A DNA stretch of 64,000 nucleotides, taken from positions 3,101,558-3,165,557 of the forward strand of contig NC_010718.1 in the NCBI RefSeq assembly GCF_000020005.1. Reading direction: 5' to 3'. This DNA comes from Natranaerobius thermophilus JW/NM-WN-LF. GTDB taxonomy: Bacteria; Bacillota; Natranaerobiia; Natranaerobiales; Natranaerobiaceae. A program made the position numbers and the translations under genes. The notes under the pieces are model-generated. The model saw only the letters and a list, made by a program, of their open reading frames with translations, was not told the DNA's origin and made no database searches. Position 1 is the stretch's first letter, and every line of letters starts with the position of its first letter. Positions 45,112 to 53,316 of the stretch are shown here, in pieces.

Positions 45112-45555
45112 TTACTTTTTTTCTGATACCTGAACATCTATATCTACAGTGACTTCGGGGTGTAGTTTAACATGTACTTTATGTGTCCCTAAGGACTTAA
45201 TAGGTTCCATTTCAATTTTCTTTTTTTCTACAGTGTATCCTTTGCTTTTAAGTTCTTCAGCTACATCTTTATTGGTTACAGAACCAAATAGTTTTCCCTC
45301 ATCTCCAGTTTTCTGGTAAATAACAACTTTTTCATTATCTAATTTTTGTTTTAACTCTTCAGCTTCTTCTTTTAATTTTTGCTGCCTTTCTTCCTCTTGT
45401 TTGCGTTGAAGTTCTAAGTCTTTCATATGTCCTTTGCTTGCTTCAACAGCTATACCTCTTGGAATTAAAAAATTTCTAGCATAGCCATCACTGACCTCTT
45501 TAACTTCTCCTGCTGTTCCTAATTTTTTAACATCTTGTTTTAAAATAACCTTCAT
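45112..45555 (-). CDS. rplI: 50S ribosomal protein L9
   Basis: A 147-residue L9 with the N-terminal domain MKVILKQDVKKLGTAGEVKEVSDGYARNFLIPRG, a long charged helix (about 50-75) and the C-terminal rRNA-binding domain GKLFGSVTNKDVAEEL. The start ATG follows GGAGG. It lies 23 bp after yybS and leads to dnaB. Confidence 0.97.
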   Translation of the reverse strand: MKVILKQDVKKLGTAGEVKEVSDGYARNFLIPRGIAVEASKGHMKDLELQRKQEEERQQKLKEEAEELKQKLDNEKVVIYQKTGDEGKLFGSVTNKDVAEELKSKGYTVEKKKIEMEPIKSLGTHKVHVKLHPEVTVDIDVQVSEKK

Positions 45556-45578
45556 CTTAATAACCTCCTTCTGTGTAA

Positions 45579-46532
45579 TTACTGCTTTTCTAATTTAACC
45601 CTTAAATTCAAGAGTTGATCAATTATTCCTATCAGAACTAAGAGCATATTTAAGATAGGCATAACTAGCCCTATAATTAATATTACTATAATCAAGATAT
45701 TTGAGAAACCTTTTTTTTCATTGAGAAACCAATAAGCAAAAGCTAAACCATGAATTAACAGGATGTAATTAGATATTAAAAATAAATTGGCTGCTAACAT
45801 GCCCCAGTATCCATGCAGGTCAAGCTGAAAAAGAAGCATAAAGGCAGAAATTATATAAAACCAGGTAAAAAATGGAGGGAAGCGCCAATCCCTGAAATTT
45901 GGAAGTTTTGTTATTACATACCCTAATTTTTCCAAAATTTTACCATTTATTAGATTTTGTAAATAAGCTAGAATAATTGAAACAGCGACCAAACTTGCAG
46001 GGATAAAAATCACAACATTTTCCCTGATAATTTCTTTAACATCTTGTAACTCTTCAATTTGACTTTCAGGGGCACCCATCATTTCTAAAATCTCTATTTG
46101 ACTTTTGAATGCTCCTTCAAAGGTAACTAACATTTCTTGAAACAGGTCAATATCTAAAACCAGCTGTATGAGTCCAAAAAAAGCCAGAAATATTGCTAAA
46201 ATGGCTACTGTTGCCATAACCATGGCTGTTGAAGCTTTCCACCCTGCTTTAAAAGCGTAGCCTAGACCTCCTCCAATTAGTAAGGCAGTTATCCCCATAC
46301 TAAGTGCAAATACAGGGTCTACTATTGTAAATAGTGCTGCCAAACCTACAATAGCAGCCATTAGAAAAATTTTAAAATTGGTACGTACCATAATCACTAC
46401 GTAGGGAGTTGGTAGTATCACAAAAGACAAAATAAACAATGGAGTATAATAAGTTAGGATGGCAAGTACTAGAAATAAGGCAGTTAGGATAGCTCCTTCT
46501 GCTATATTTTTTGTATTGTCAGGACCAGTCAT
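45579..46532 (-). CDS. yybS: DUF2232 (YybS-like) membrane protein
   Basis: A 317-residue membrane protein with about eight hydrophobic segments and the loop PTPYVVIMVRTNFKIFL of the family. It resembles transporter S-components and sits upstream of rplI-dnaB as in Bacillus. Function unknown. It starts 4 bp after the MazG-like gene, whose end supplies its GAGGTG. Confidence 0.85.
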   Translation of the reverse strand: MTGPDNTKNIAEGAILTALFLVLAILTYYTPLFILSFVILPTPYVVIMVRTNFKIFLMAAIVGLAALFTIVDPVFALSMGITALLIGGGLGYAFKAGWKASTAMVMATVAILAIFLAFFGLIQLVLDIDLFQEMLVTFEGAFKSQIEILEMMGAPESQIEELQDVKEIIRENVVIFIPASLVAVSIILAYLQNLINGKILEKLGYVITKLPNFRDWRFPPFFTWFYIISAFMLLFQLDLHGYWGMLAANLFLISNYILLIHGLAFAYWFLNEKKGFSNILIIVILIIGLVMPILNMLLVLIGIIDQLLNLRVKLEKQ

Positions 46533-46536
46533 GCAG

Positions 46537-46854
46537 TCACCTCTTTTGATTATCTAGATATGACTTGAGGGCACTTAAATCACCATACCAACTCTCAGCT
46601 TCATGACCTTTTTCTATTTGATCATCAATTTTCTCAATTGAAGCTGCTTCCAGATCGTCAAAATCAATCCCCACTCTTTTGGCCAGTAAATACACTGTAA
46701 TTAAAATACCTGTCAAGGCATCTAGTATTAACTTTTCAGATCCTTCTATGAGTGCCTTAAATAGCTTTCCTACTGATTCAACTAGTTCTCCCTTAAGCCA
46801 TTCTAAAAAACGAATATTCTTCGCTATATTACCACTTTCATTTTTCCAGCTCAT
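46537..46854 (-). CDS. MazG-like protein
   Basis: A 105-residue all-helical protein resembling the MazG-like family of small nucleotide pyrophosphatases and relatives: IAKNIRFLEWLKGELVESVGKLFKALIEG, then a helix DALTGILITVYLLAKRVGID. The catalytic acidic residues of true MazG (ExxE...D) are hard to see, so it may be a non-enzymatic relative. GGAGG precedes the ATG by 7 nt. Confidence 0.75.
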   Translation of the reverse strand: MSWKNESGNIAKNIRFLEWLKGELVESVGKLFKALIEGSEKLILDALTGILITVYLLAKRVGIDFDDLEAASIEKIDDQIEKGHEAESWYGDLSALKSYLDNQKR

Positions 46855-46940
46855 CCTTTAGCCTCCTACCTCTCCTTATTTCCACCCGCCTAAGTATAAT
46901 TCGCCAAGATAAGTAGAATTCCTGTCTTTAAACACAAGAC

Positions 46941-47015
46941 ACTGTGATATTTAGTAGTTGATACTGTAAAAGTCTTCAATTGAAAGTATTAGATGTATCA
47001 AACCTAAATACAGCC
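46941..47015 (-). repeat. Dispersed AACAGC repeat, copy C (full length)
   Basis: On the minus strand it runs from GGCTGTATTTAGGTTTGATA through a centre CAATTG to ACAGTATCAACTACTAAAT and ending near CACAG. The two halves are imperfect inverted copies, so RNA or single-stranded DNA from it would fold into a hairpin. It lies between the rpsR terminator and the MazG-like gene. Best full-length copy, together with 35605-35673. Confidence 0.55.
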
Positions 47016-47017
47016 AA

Positions 47018-47046
47018 ACACAAAGAGGGAGCAAAATTGCCCCCTC
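47018..47046 (-). terminator. Terminator of the rpsF-ssb-rpsR operon
   Basis: A 9-bp stem GAGGGGGCA/TGCTCCCTC (one G-U) with a 4-nt loop, followed by TTTGTGTTTG on the minus strand. Confidence 0.75.
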
Positions 47047-47099
47047 ATGATAGTTGTATTAGCTTGTATTGGCAGGTATTGTCCTAATGCTTAAAATGC

Positions 47100-47324
47100 T
47101 TAGTTTTCAACAGTGTACGGAAGTAAAGCTAACTGCCTTGCTTTTTTGATAGCAGTAGTTAACTGTCTTTGATGTTTAGCACAATTTCCGTTGATTCTGC
47201 GCGGTAAAATTTTTCCACGCTCAGTAATATATTTTTTAAGTCGGTCTAAATCTTTATAACTTACAGTTGTAGTCTTTTCTGCACAAAAACTACAGACTTT
47301 ATTTCGCCTTCTTCTACGGGCCAA
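47100..47324 (-). CDS. rpsR: 30S ribosomal protein S18
   Basis: A 74-residue S18 with a very basic start ([13 protein letters not shown]), cysteines that may bind zinc, and [29 protein letters not shown]. The start is TTG with GGAGGG upstream. Third gene of rpsF-ssb-rpsR. Confidence 0.96.
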   Translation of the reverse strand: MARRRRRNKVCSFCAEKTTTVSYKDLDRLKKYITERGKILPRRINGNCAKHQRQLTTAIKKARQLALLPYTVEN

Positions 47325-47350
47325 GTTTATCTCCCTCCTTTATGCCAGTT

Positions 47351-47797
47351 TTAAAACGGCACATCATCGTCTTCTACTTGATATTCTTCACCGCCAATTC
47401 CAAATTCATCGCCTTCTACTTGAGTATCACCGGAATCTTGCCCTCCATAGCTGTTTGAACCGCCGGAACTACCTTTGGGCCAGTCCAAAAATTGCACATT
47501 TTCACCCACAACTTCCGCAACTCTACGCTTTTGACCTTCCTGAGTTTCGTAATTTCTCATCTGTATTCGTCCACTTACAGCAACCATGCGACCTTTACCC
47601 AAATGATTGGCACATTGTTCAGCTACTTTTCTCCAGGTAACTATATTGATAAAATCTGCTTCTCGTTCTCCTTGTCTATTTGTAAATGGTCTTTGAACAG
47701 CTAACCCAAAGTTACAGACAGCCACACCATTACCCGGGGTATACCTCAATTCCGGGTCTCTCGTTAGCCTACCGATAAGAACTACCTGATTAAGCAA
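47351..47797 (-). CDS. ssb: Single-stranded DNA-binding protein
   Basis: A 148-residue SSB. The OB fold is [33 protein letters not shown] to about residue 105; a glycine-rich acidic linker and the protein-interaction tip DDDVPF follow. It coats single-stranded DNA during replication and repair. The start is a TTG at 47797 with AGGAGG 7 nt upstream, giving the family start [11 protein letters not shown]. Confidence 0.96.
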   Translation of the reverse strand: MLNQVVLIGRLTRDPELRYTPGNGVAVCNFGLAVQRPFTNRQGEREADFINIVTWRKVAEQCANHLGKGRMVAVSGRIQMRNYETQEGQKRRVAEVVGENVQFLDWPKGSSGGSNSYGGQDSGDTQVEGDEFGIGGEEYQVEDDDVPF

Positions 47798-47851
47798 GGC
47801 AAGACCTCCTAAAATCAAATTCCGTAAGTTATTTAAACTGAGAATACTCTT

Positions 47852-48142
47852 TTATGCATCTTCATCGCGAGCAATTAAATATCTCAATATTGATTCGTCC
47901 ATTTTTAAAGAGCGCTCTAACTCCGTAAGCACTTGATTCTCTCCTTGGAATTTCCTTAAAGCGTAAATTCCTTCCTGGTAATCATCGATTTCATAAGCTA
48001 AGCGTCGTTTGCCCCAAACATCGATTTCACCAGGTGCACCACCATAACGCTCAATTACTGATTTAAACTCGTTATGTTTTTCTTCAACCTGTTCTTCTTC
48101 CAAGTCCGGAGTTAAAACATACACAACTTCATAAGCTCTCAT
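47852..48142 (-). CDS. rpsF: 30S ribosomal protein S6
   Basis: A 96-residue S6: YEVVYVLTPDLEEEQVEE, DVWGKRRLAYEIDDYQEGIYALRKF and LERSLKMDESILRYLIAR. It pairs with S18 in the 30S platform. ATG after GGAGGTG. First gene of the operon, with its promoter at 48209-48237. Confidence 0.97.
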   Translation of the reverse strand: MRAYEVVYVLTPDLEEEQVEEKHNEFKSVIERYGGAPGEIDVWGKRRLAYEIDDYQEGIYALRKFQGENQVLTELERSLKMDESILRYLIARDEDA

Positions 48143-48208
48143 AACTTCACCTCCTCCCTCTGGATTAAAGCCCTATTAATAAAAATAGAGCAGGGAATAC
48201 AACAATTG

Positions 48209-48237
48209 ATGATACCATATTACAAATGGATTTTCAA
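48209..48237 (-). promoter_or_regulatory. Sigma-A promoter of rpsF-ssb-rpsR
   Basis: TTGAAA (48237-48232), 17 nt, TATCAT (48214-48209) on the minus strand, just beyond the ychF stop codon. Confidence 0.6.
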
Positions 48238-48239
48238 GT

Positions 48240-49346
48240 TTAAACATTGAATCTAAAAGTTATCACATCGCCCTCTTGTATTATGTAGTCCTTACCTTCT
48301 AAACGCAATTTCCCTTCTTCTTTAGCACGGGGGAAGTTTCCGCAATTTACCAGTTCCTCCCAATTGATAACTTCAGCCTTTATAAAACCTTTTTCCATAT
48401 CTGAATGTATTTGGCCAGCCCCTTTGACTGCTCTGGTACCTCGTTTAATAGCCCAGGCCCGGGCTTCATTTTCGTTAGCTGTGAAAAAAGTTATTAAGTC
48501 AAGTAACTGATATGCTTTTTTTATTAGTCGGTTTAATCCTGAATCAGTTAAATTGAACTCCTCTAAAAATTCATCTTTTTCAGTAGGATCCAACTCTAAC
48601 AATTCTGACTCCAACTTAGCCGATATTGCCAAACATTCTCCTCCTTGTGTTTGCTCTATCTTTTGCTGATACTTTTCAAGAGCTTGTCTTTTTTCAAAAT
48701 TAGAAAAAGCTGTTTCACTAACGTTTATCACATGTAATACGGGTTTTTGAGTTAGCAAATTAAGATAGTCAATGAACTTCCTCTCTTTGTCAGCCAATTT
48801 AAGATCTTTAATATTATGACCTTGTTCTAATTGTTTTTTAATATAATTGAGTACTTCAAATTCTTCATGATATATTTTTTTGTTAGTTTTTAACATTTTT
48901 TCAGTTTTTTCAAGTCTGCGATCAATTGTTTCTAAGTCCTTCAAAATAAGCTCTAAATTAATAACTTCTAAATCTTCATGAATATCAGGTTGTCCATAGA
49001 TATGTCCTACATTTTCGTCTTCAAAGCCCCTTAATACGTGAATTAATGCATCCATTTCACGAATATGGGATAAAAATTGATTTCCCAAACCTTCTCCTTG
49101 ATTGGCCCCTTTGACCAAGCCAGCTATATCGACAAATTCTATGGAACCTTCAGTCTTTTCGGGGGAACCTGCACAATACTTAACTTGTTCTAATCGTTCG
49201 TCAGGAATTGCTACTATTCCTTTGTTGGGATCCACTGTACAGAAAGCATAATTGGCAACAGCAGCCCCGGCATTTGTTAATGCGTTAAATAAAGTTGATT
49301 TTCCCACATTTGGTAAACCAATTATCCCGCATTTTAAAATAGACAT
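48240..49346 (-). CDS. ychF: Redox-responsive ribosome-binding ATPase YchF
   Basis: A 368-residue Obg-related protein. G domain with P-loop GLPNVGKSTLFNAL, switch region FVDIAGLVKGANQGEGLGNQFLSHIREMD, a coiled-coil arm in the middle and a C-terminal TGS domain ending EGDVITFRFNV. The NxxE motif replacing NKxD explains its ATP preference. Role in translation/oxidative stress known from the family. Confidence 0.95.
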   Translation of the reverse strand: MSILKCGIIGLPNVGKSTLFNALTNAGAAVANYAFCTVDPNKGIVAIPDERLEQVKYCAGSPEKTEGSIEFVDIAGLVKGANQGEGLGNQFLSHIREMDALIHVLRGFEDENVGHIYGQPDIHEDLEVINLELILKDLETIDRRLEKTEKMLKTNKKIYHEEFEVLNYIKKQLEQGHNIKDLKLADKERKFIDYLNLLTQKPVLHVINVSETAFSNFEKRQALEKYQQKIEQTQGGECLAISAKLESELLELDPTEKDEFLEEFNLTDSGLNRLIKKAYQLLDLITFFTANENEARAWAIKRGTRAVKGAGQIHSDMEKGFIKAEVINWEELVNCGNFPRAKEEGKLRLEGKDYIIQEGDVITFRFNV

Positions 49347-49399
49347 TTCTGTTTAACCCCCTTTAAACCTTAAACCGTCAATGGTTAGACCTTTTAGAT

Positions 49400-49621
49400 T
49401 TAATTCTTTTCCTTTAGTTCAGACAGTCCCTGATCAATTTCATCTTGTGACAATATTTTTTTAACCCGTTTTTCAAATTTTGCCCTGGGGATCATGACAC
49501 TACGGCCACAATTTAGACATTTTATTCTAATATCGGCTCCTAAGCGAATTATCTTCCATAGATTTGCTCCACACGGATGTGGTTTCTTCATCCGTACCAC
49601 TTGATTTAAATCATATTCCAT
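49400..49621 (-). CDS. DUF951 zinc-ribbon-like protein
   Basis: A 73-residue protein of DUF951, found beside ychF in many Firmicutes. YDLNQVVRMKKPHPCGANLWKIIRLGADIRIKCLNCG has the cysteine pattern CG-CLNCG that could hold zinc; the rest is basic, fitting nucleic-acid binding. ATG at 49621 follows GGGAGGTG; a GTG at 49630 falls inside that site. Confidence 0.85.
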   Translation of the reverse strand: MEYDLNQVVRMKKPHPCGANLWKIIRLGADIRIKCLNCGRSVMIPRAKFEKRVKKILSQDEIDQGLSELKEKN

Positions 49622-49643
49622 TTTGGTCACCTCCCAGCTGTTT

Positions 49644-50318
49644 TCAATTCCAAAAATTTGTGATGGTTTCTAGTAATGTAAATCCAATGTAGGAGTTTTG
49701 AACTTCGCTAACTAAAGTATAAGGTCCTCCAAAGGGAATCAAGAGACAAAGCAAAAAAAGCCATACTCCCATTACCAAGCAGCCATGAACTATTCCTAAG
49801 GCAGCTCCCAACCACGAATTACCTTTGGGAGGTTTCCTACCTAGTTTCTTTGTTTTAAGTCTATTTCTAAATGATACTGCATCTAGTATAATACCAACTA
49901 ACTTTTGACATACAAAGTATACAATCAAAAAACAAACTAAATTTGCTAAAAAAAATATTACAAAATCATCAACGGGAACTTCCCATACATATTCAATTTC
50001 TCCAGTACTAAGAGACTGGACAGGCACCATTTCCTGCTGTTCTTCATTTATAAAATACCAGCTTTTAATAGCATTCTCCCCTATACCTAGCTCTAGAAGA
50101 GAATCCAAGTTGATTTGTTCAGTTCCTAAGACCGTCTCGACTTCGTAGTCAACTTTCTGTGCAATTGTTTTTGCTGACGGCCTGGATATAAATGTCGCCA
50201 GAAGTATTGAAAAAAATAGGCCTACTACACTCGCTATACTAATACTCAGTGCACGGGCAAAACCGATAATACCATACCAGGCACATCCTAGCATAACCAC
50301 CAAGTCTATGATATTCAT
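49644..50318 (-). CDS. CvpA family membrane protein
   Basis: A 224-residue protein with about four membrane segments and the CvpA pattern (IIDLVVMLGCAWYGIIGFARALSIS; SWLGAALGIVHGCLVMGVWLFLLCLLIPFGG). CvpA relatives are needed for colicin V production or envelope integrity in other bacteria. The ATG has GGGGGG upstream, which is part of a stable stem (50330-50365). Confidence 0.82.
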   Translation of the reverse strand: MNIIDLVVMLGCAWYGIIGFARALSISIASVVGLFFSILLATFISRPSAKTIAQKVDYEVETVLGTEQINLDSLLELGIGENAIKSWYFINEEQQEMVPVQSLSTGEIEYVWEVPVDDFVIFFLANLVCFLIVYFVCQKLVGIILDAVSFRNRLKTKKLGRKPPKGNSWLGAALGIVHGCLVMGVWLFLLCLLIPFGGPYTLVSEVQNSYIGFTLLETITNFWN

Positions 50319-50329
50319 TAACAGCCCCC

Positions 50330-50365
50330 CAAGATCAATTCATAACATTATATGAATTAATCTTG
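50330..50365. repeat. 15-bp inverted repeat over the cvpA leader
   Basis: CAAGATCAATTCATA and TATGAATTAATCTTG pair over 15 bp (one wobble) with a 6-nt loop. No U-run follows; on the minus strand the stem ends directly at the GGGGGG ribosome binding site of the cvpA gene, so folding could affect its translation. Confidence 0.45.
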
Positions 50366-50402
50366 AGATATTATGAAAGTTTGATATAATTGCAAGCTGT
50401 TC

Positions 50403-51686
50403 TTATTGGTGTCCAGAAATCTCAAAGAGCTTTAATTCGTCTTCTATTAATCCAAAAAAGTAGCGGCAGTTATTAGTAAAAGTACCCTGTGATGCTCCTT
50501 TCCAAGGCGCCCTATGGATATATTCTTGACCTTTATTTAACTGGTATAAGGAATTTTCATCAGCTAGTAAAAAGCTATCCGTTATATCCGAGTAATTATA
50601 ATCAAGTAATTCTCCTCTTAGTTGTATATCATTTTTGACATCTCCTTGGTGATTCATCATAACTATTTTTTTATACCGATCTTCAACCCCTTCACCGATA
50701 ACCAATTCCTCAACCAAAAAATGTCGTTTAGAATCCCATGATCTAGATCCACGTATTTTATGGTCGCTCTCATATAGGCCTTTTAATTGATAATCCTCAA
50801 ATATTAAAACTTCTGTTTCTTTTAATGCAAGCAGATAATCACCATGATTAAAAACACCTATGGGCGTTGAATTTAAACTATATTCTTCCCGCAACTCAAT
50901 AGCATTATCTTGAAATTCAAGATGCTCAACTTCGTAAAAACTCAATTTATTTTCGGGAAGTTTATCTAAAGATATAGTCGTGTATGTTAGAATTTGACGG
51001 TGGTCTTTTGAGTAATGATTCAAGTGAAGTATAGCTTGCTCGTCAAACTCAAGTTCAATAAAATCCTCGGCTATCAGGTCATAAAATCTAAGTTTGTCAC
51101 TATATTCAATTTCACCATGATCAGTATTTATATCAGTAGTTACAAAAGCAACCGAATCATCAGAAAAAAATAATAGTTCATCATTCTTGCTAACTGATAA
51201 TTCAGTTCGTTTTTCTCCCATCCCATTATAAATTGTCAATCGATCATTCTGTAATTTAGCAACACTTTCTGTTGCAGTAAATAACTCTCCTGAGCTAGTT
51301 GAAATTTGTGCAACTTCATCTAAATTTTGATCGTAAATTAACAATGTTTGTTCTTCGTTACTTTTTAACTTTACATACCAATGCTCTTCCGTTTCCAAAA
51401 ATCCCAGGGCCTCTATTTCTCCTCGATTAATTCCTAGCTGAGTTAAGTTCAACGAACTAACTTCTGTGATTTCAGGCCCACCCCCAAAATATTGATATGG
51501 GTTAGCTAAATAAGGAAATCTTGCCGCTATTAAATATATCCCTGATATCAGGAAAGCCAGTAACAAAATTAAAAAATATTTTTTCTTAGAGTTTGCTTCT
51601 TTAGATTTAGCTAGCTTGTTAGAACTCCTATTAGTATCAGAGCTGTAACCATAATTATTCCAAGTATTCCGCCCATTGTGAAGCAA
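50403..51686 (-). CDS. Unknown membrane-anchored protein, possible beta-propeller
   Basis: Not recognised. A 427-residue protein: a polar N terminus (35 residues), one membrane segment KKYFLILLLAFLISGIYLIAARF, then a large acidic exterior domain rich in short strands that alternate with turns (LSNxxxLYQL-like), resembling propeller proteins. The TTG at 51686 has GGGGGAG 7 nt upstream, but this makes the gene overlap the TPR gene by 76 bp in another frame. A later start would lack a ribosome binding site and cut the anchor. Confidence 0.6.
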   Translation of the reverse strand: MLHNGRNTWNNYGYSSDTNRSSNKLAKSKEANSKKKYFLILLLAFLISGIYLIAARFPYLANPYQYFGGGPEITEVSSLNLTQLGINRGEIEALGFLETEEHWYVKLKSNEEQTLLIYDQNLDEVAQISTSSGELFTATESVAKLQNDRLTIYNGMGEKRTELSVSKNDELLFFSDDSVAFVTTDINTDHGEIEYSDKLRFYDLIAEDFIELEFDEQAILHLNHYSKDHRQILTYTTISLDKLPENKLSFYEVEHLEFQDNAIELREEYSLNSTPIGVFNHGDYLLALKETEVLIFEDYQLKGLYESDHKIRGSRSWDSKRHFLVEELVIGEGVEDRYKKIVMMNHQGDVKNDIQLRGELLDYNYSDITDSFLLADENSLYQLNKGQEYIHRAPWKGASQGTFTNNCRYFFGLIEDELKLFEISGHQ

Positions 51687-52183
51687 CCTGTGACTCCCCC
51701 TTTTTTTAATGACTCTGGTACATCTTCATTAAAGTAGTGCTTAAACACCTCGTGATCACCATCAAGTCCACTATGTTTATGGGAAAGTTTTTGATACTTA
51801 ATAAATTTCCCAATCTGTCGCCTTTTTTTATAAATTCTAGCTAAGTTATTATAAGGGATTCGATTTTGTTCGTTTATAGATAATGCATGTTTATAGTATT
51901 TTTCAGCAGTTATATCATCGCCTTTTTCCATGTAAACATTCCCAACATTACTATAGGGAGCAGAAAATTCTGGCCACAATTCTGCTGCTTTATTAAAACA
52001 TTCTAATGCAGAATCCAATTCACCCTGTCGAGCTTTCACTACACCCAACTTATTATACGCTGGAGCAAAATCTGGTTTAGTTTCTATTATGTTTTCCAGT
52101 TCTTTCTCTGCATTGGAAAACTCTTTATCTTCAATATACTGCATTGTCTCCTGATATTTCTTTTTAATCTCCTCTATATCCAT
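51611..52183 (-). CDS. TPR protein with C-terminal membrane anchor
   Basis: A 190-residue protein with about three tetratricopeptide repeats (PAYNKLGVVKARQGELDSALECFNKAAELWPEF; PYSNVGNVYMEKGDDITAEKYYKHAL; PYNNLARIYKKR) and a C-terminal hydrophobic segment GCFTMGGILGIIMVTALILIGVL. The N-terminal repeats would face the cytoplasm and bind a partner. It overlaps the downstream gene; both may form a membrane complex. Role unknown. Confidence 0.7.
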   Translation of the reverse strand: MDIEEIKKKYQETMQYIEDKEFSNAEKELENIIETKPDFAPAYNKLGVVKARQGELDSALECFNKAAELWPEFSAPYSNVGNVYMEKGDDITAEKYYKHALSINEQNRIPYNNLARIYKKRRQIGKFIKYQKLSHKHSGLDGDHEVFKHYFNEDVPESLKKGGVTGCFTMGGILGIIMVTALILIGVLTS

Positions 52184-52241
52184 TGATATCCCCCCTCAAA
52201 TATAAATTCTTCTCCAAATTTGATTTTCCTGTTTTTTATAA

Positions 52242-52269
52242 GTATAGCTTCTTGAAAAAAGGGAATAAT
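52242..52269 (+). promoter_or_regulatory. Sigma-F-type promoter of yyaC
   Basis: GTATA (52242-52246), 14 nt, GGGAATAAT (52261-52269): -35 GYWTA and -10 GGNNANAHT match fully, with spacing one short of the usual 15. It lies 35 bp before yyaC, whose Bacillus counterpart is a forespore gene. Confidence 0.45.
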
Positions 52270-52304
52270 AATACAGCAGAGTATTTACGAAAGGAGCTTG
52301 TACC

Positions 52305-52904
52305 ATGCCTAACTCCCCTGATGATATGAATTCTAAAATATCTGGGAAGTCGTTACGAAAATCACACTTAATTAGTAAATCTTTGTTTAATATTTTGAAA
52401 AAAGACCAACCTCAACCCAAAGACATAACGGTTGTCTGTATCGGTACAGATAGGTCCACAGGTGATTCTCTTGGTCCATTGATCGGAAGCCGTCTAAATA
52501 AAATCACAACTAGTGATATTACAATTAAAGGAACTCTAGAATCTCCAGTTCATGCCACAAATATAACAGAAACTTTATTGGATTTAAATAAAGAGCTGAA
52601 AAGTCCTTATATTATAGCTGTAGATGCTTGTTTAGGTAAACCAGGTAATGTTGGCAAAGTGATTGTTAAGGAAGGACCAGTGAAGCCAGGTGCAGGCGTA
52701 AAAAAAGACCTTGAGCCTGTAGGTAATTGTCACGTTTCAGGAATCGTTAATGTTGGGGGCTTCATGGAGTACATGGTTCTTCAAAACACCAGATTATATG
52801 AAGTCACCAATTTATCAGTGATTATTAGCAGAGGAATCTCATGGGCAACAAATCATTATATAAAAAAGGTACAGACAGAGTCTGTACCTAAGGTTAAAAA
52901 TTGA
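52305..52904 (+). CDS. yyaC: Sporulation protein YyaC (DUF1256)
   Basis: A 199-residue protein of the YyaC family, distantly related to the Gpr/HybD hydrogenase-maturation protease fold. Motifs VVCIGTDRSTGDSLGPLIGSRL, AVDACLGKPGNVGKV, GPVKPGAGVKKDLEPVGNCHVSGIVNVGGFMEY match. Its gene is next to parA/parB/noc in many sporulators. ATG after AAGGAG. A minus-strand terminator is embedded in its last codons. Confidence 0.92.
   Translation: MPNSPDDMNSKISGKSLRKSHLISKSLFNILKKDQPQPKDITVVCIGTDRSTGDSLGPLIGSRLNKITTSDITIKGTLESPVHATNITETLLDLNKELKSPYIIAVDACLGKPGNVGKVIVKEGPVKPGAGVKKDLEPVGNCHVSGIVNVGGFMEYMVLQNTRLYEVTNLSVIISRGISWATNHYIKKVQTESVPKVKN
52862..52889 (-). terminator. Terminator of the bactofilin operon inside yyaC
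   Basis: A 10-bp perfect stem AGGTACAGAC/GTCTGTACCT with a 3-nt loop, followed on the minus strand by TTTTTT. It lies within the 3' coding end of the converging yyaC gene. Confidence 0.8.
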
Positions 52905-52916
52905 TCATTAGTTAAA

Positions 52917-53294
52917 CTATTGTTGCTGCTGTTTTGTTTGCTCCTTTTTTTGCTTCATCTCACAATTACCATCAAAGAGCGCCCCATCATCTATAAATAA
53001 GTTAGCAACTTTGACATCACCGAATAATTTCCCTGTAGACAATATCTCCAGGTTTTCAGAACATTCCATATTACCATGTACTTCACCGGCAATCGTCACG
53101 CTTTTACTTTTAATATTAGCATAAACTTTTCCCTGTTCTCCCACAATTAAATTATCCCCTGTGGCAATTTCCCCTTCTATTTTTCCATCTACTCTTACAA
53201 TGCCTTTAGCAGAAATATTCCCTTTAAATTCTGTTCCATGCCCTATAATAGTATCCACTTTATCTTGTTGGGGAGACTGCTTTTTTTTGAACAT
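52917..53294 (-). CDS. Bactofilin
   Basis: A 125-residue bactofilin (DUF583): the central right-handed beta-helix is seen as HGTEFKGNISAKGIVRVDGKIEGEIATGDNLIVGEQGKVYANIKSKSVTIAGEV with regular turns, flanked by short disordered ends and a Gln-rich tail. Bactofilins form polymers under the membrane that place wall enzymes. Together with the upstream M23 peptidase it forms a two-gene unit found in many bacteria. Confidence 0.93.
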   Translation of the reverse strand: MFKKKQSPQQDKVDTIIGHGTEFKGNISAKGIVRVDGKIEGEIATGDNLIVGEQGKVYANIKSKSVTIAGEVHGNMECSENLEILSTGKLFGDVKVANLFIDDGALFDGNCEMKQKKEQTKQQQQ

Positions 53295-53316
53295 ATTATT
53301 CCTCCTTATGGACTAG

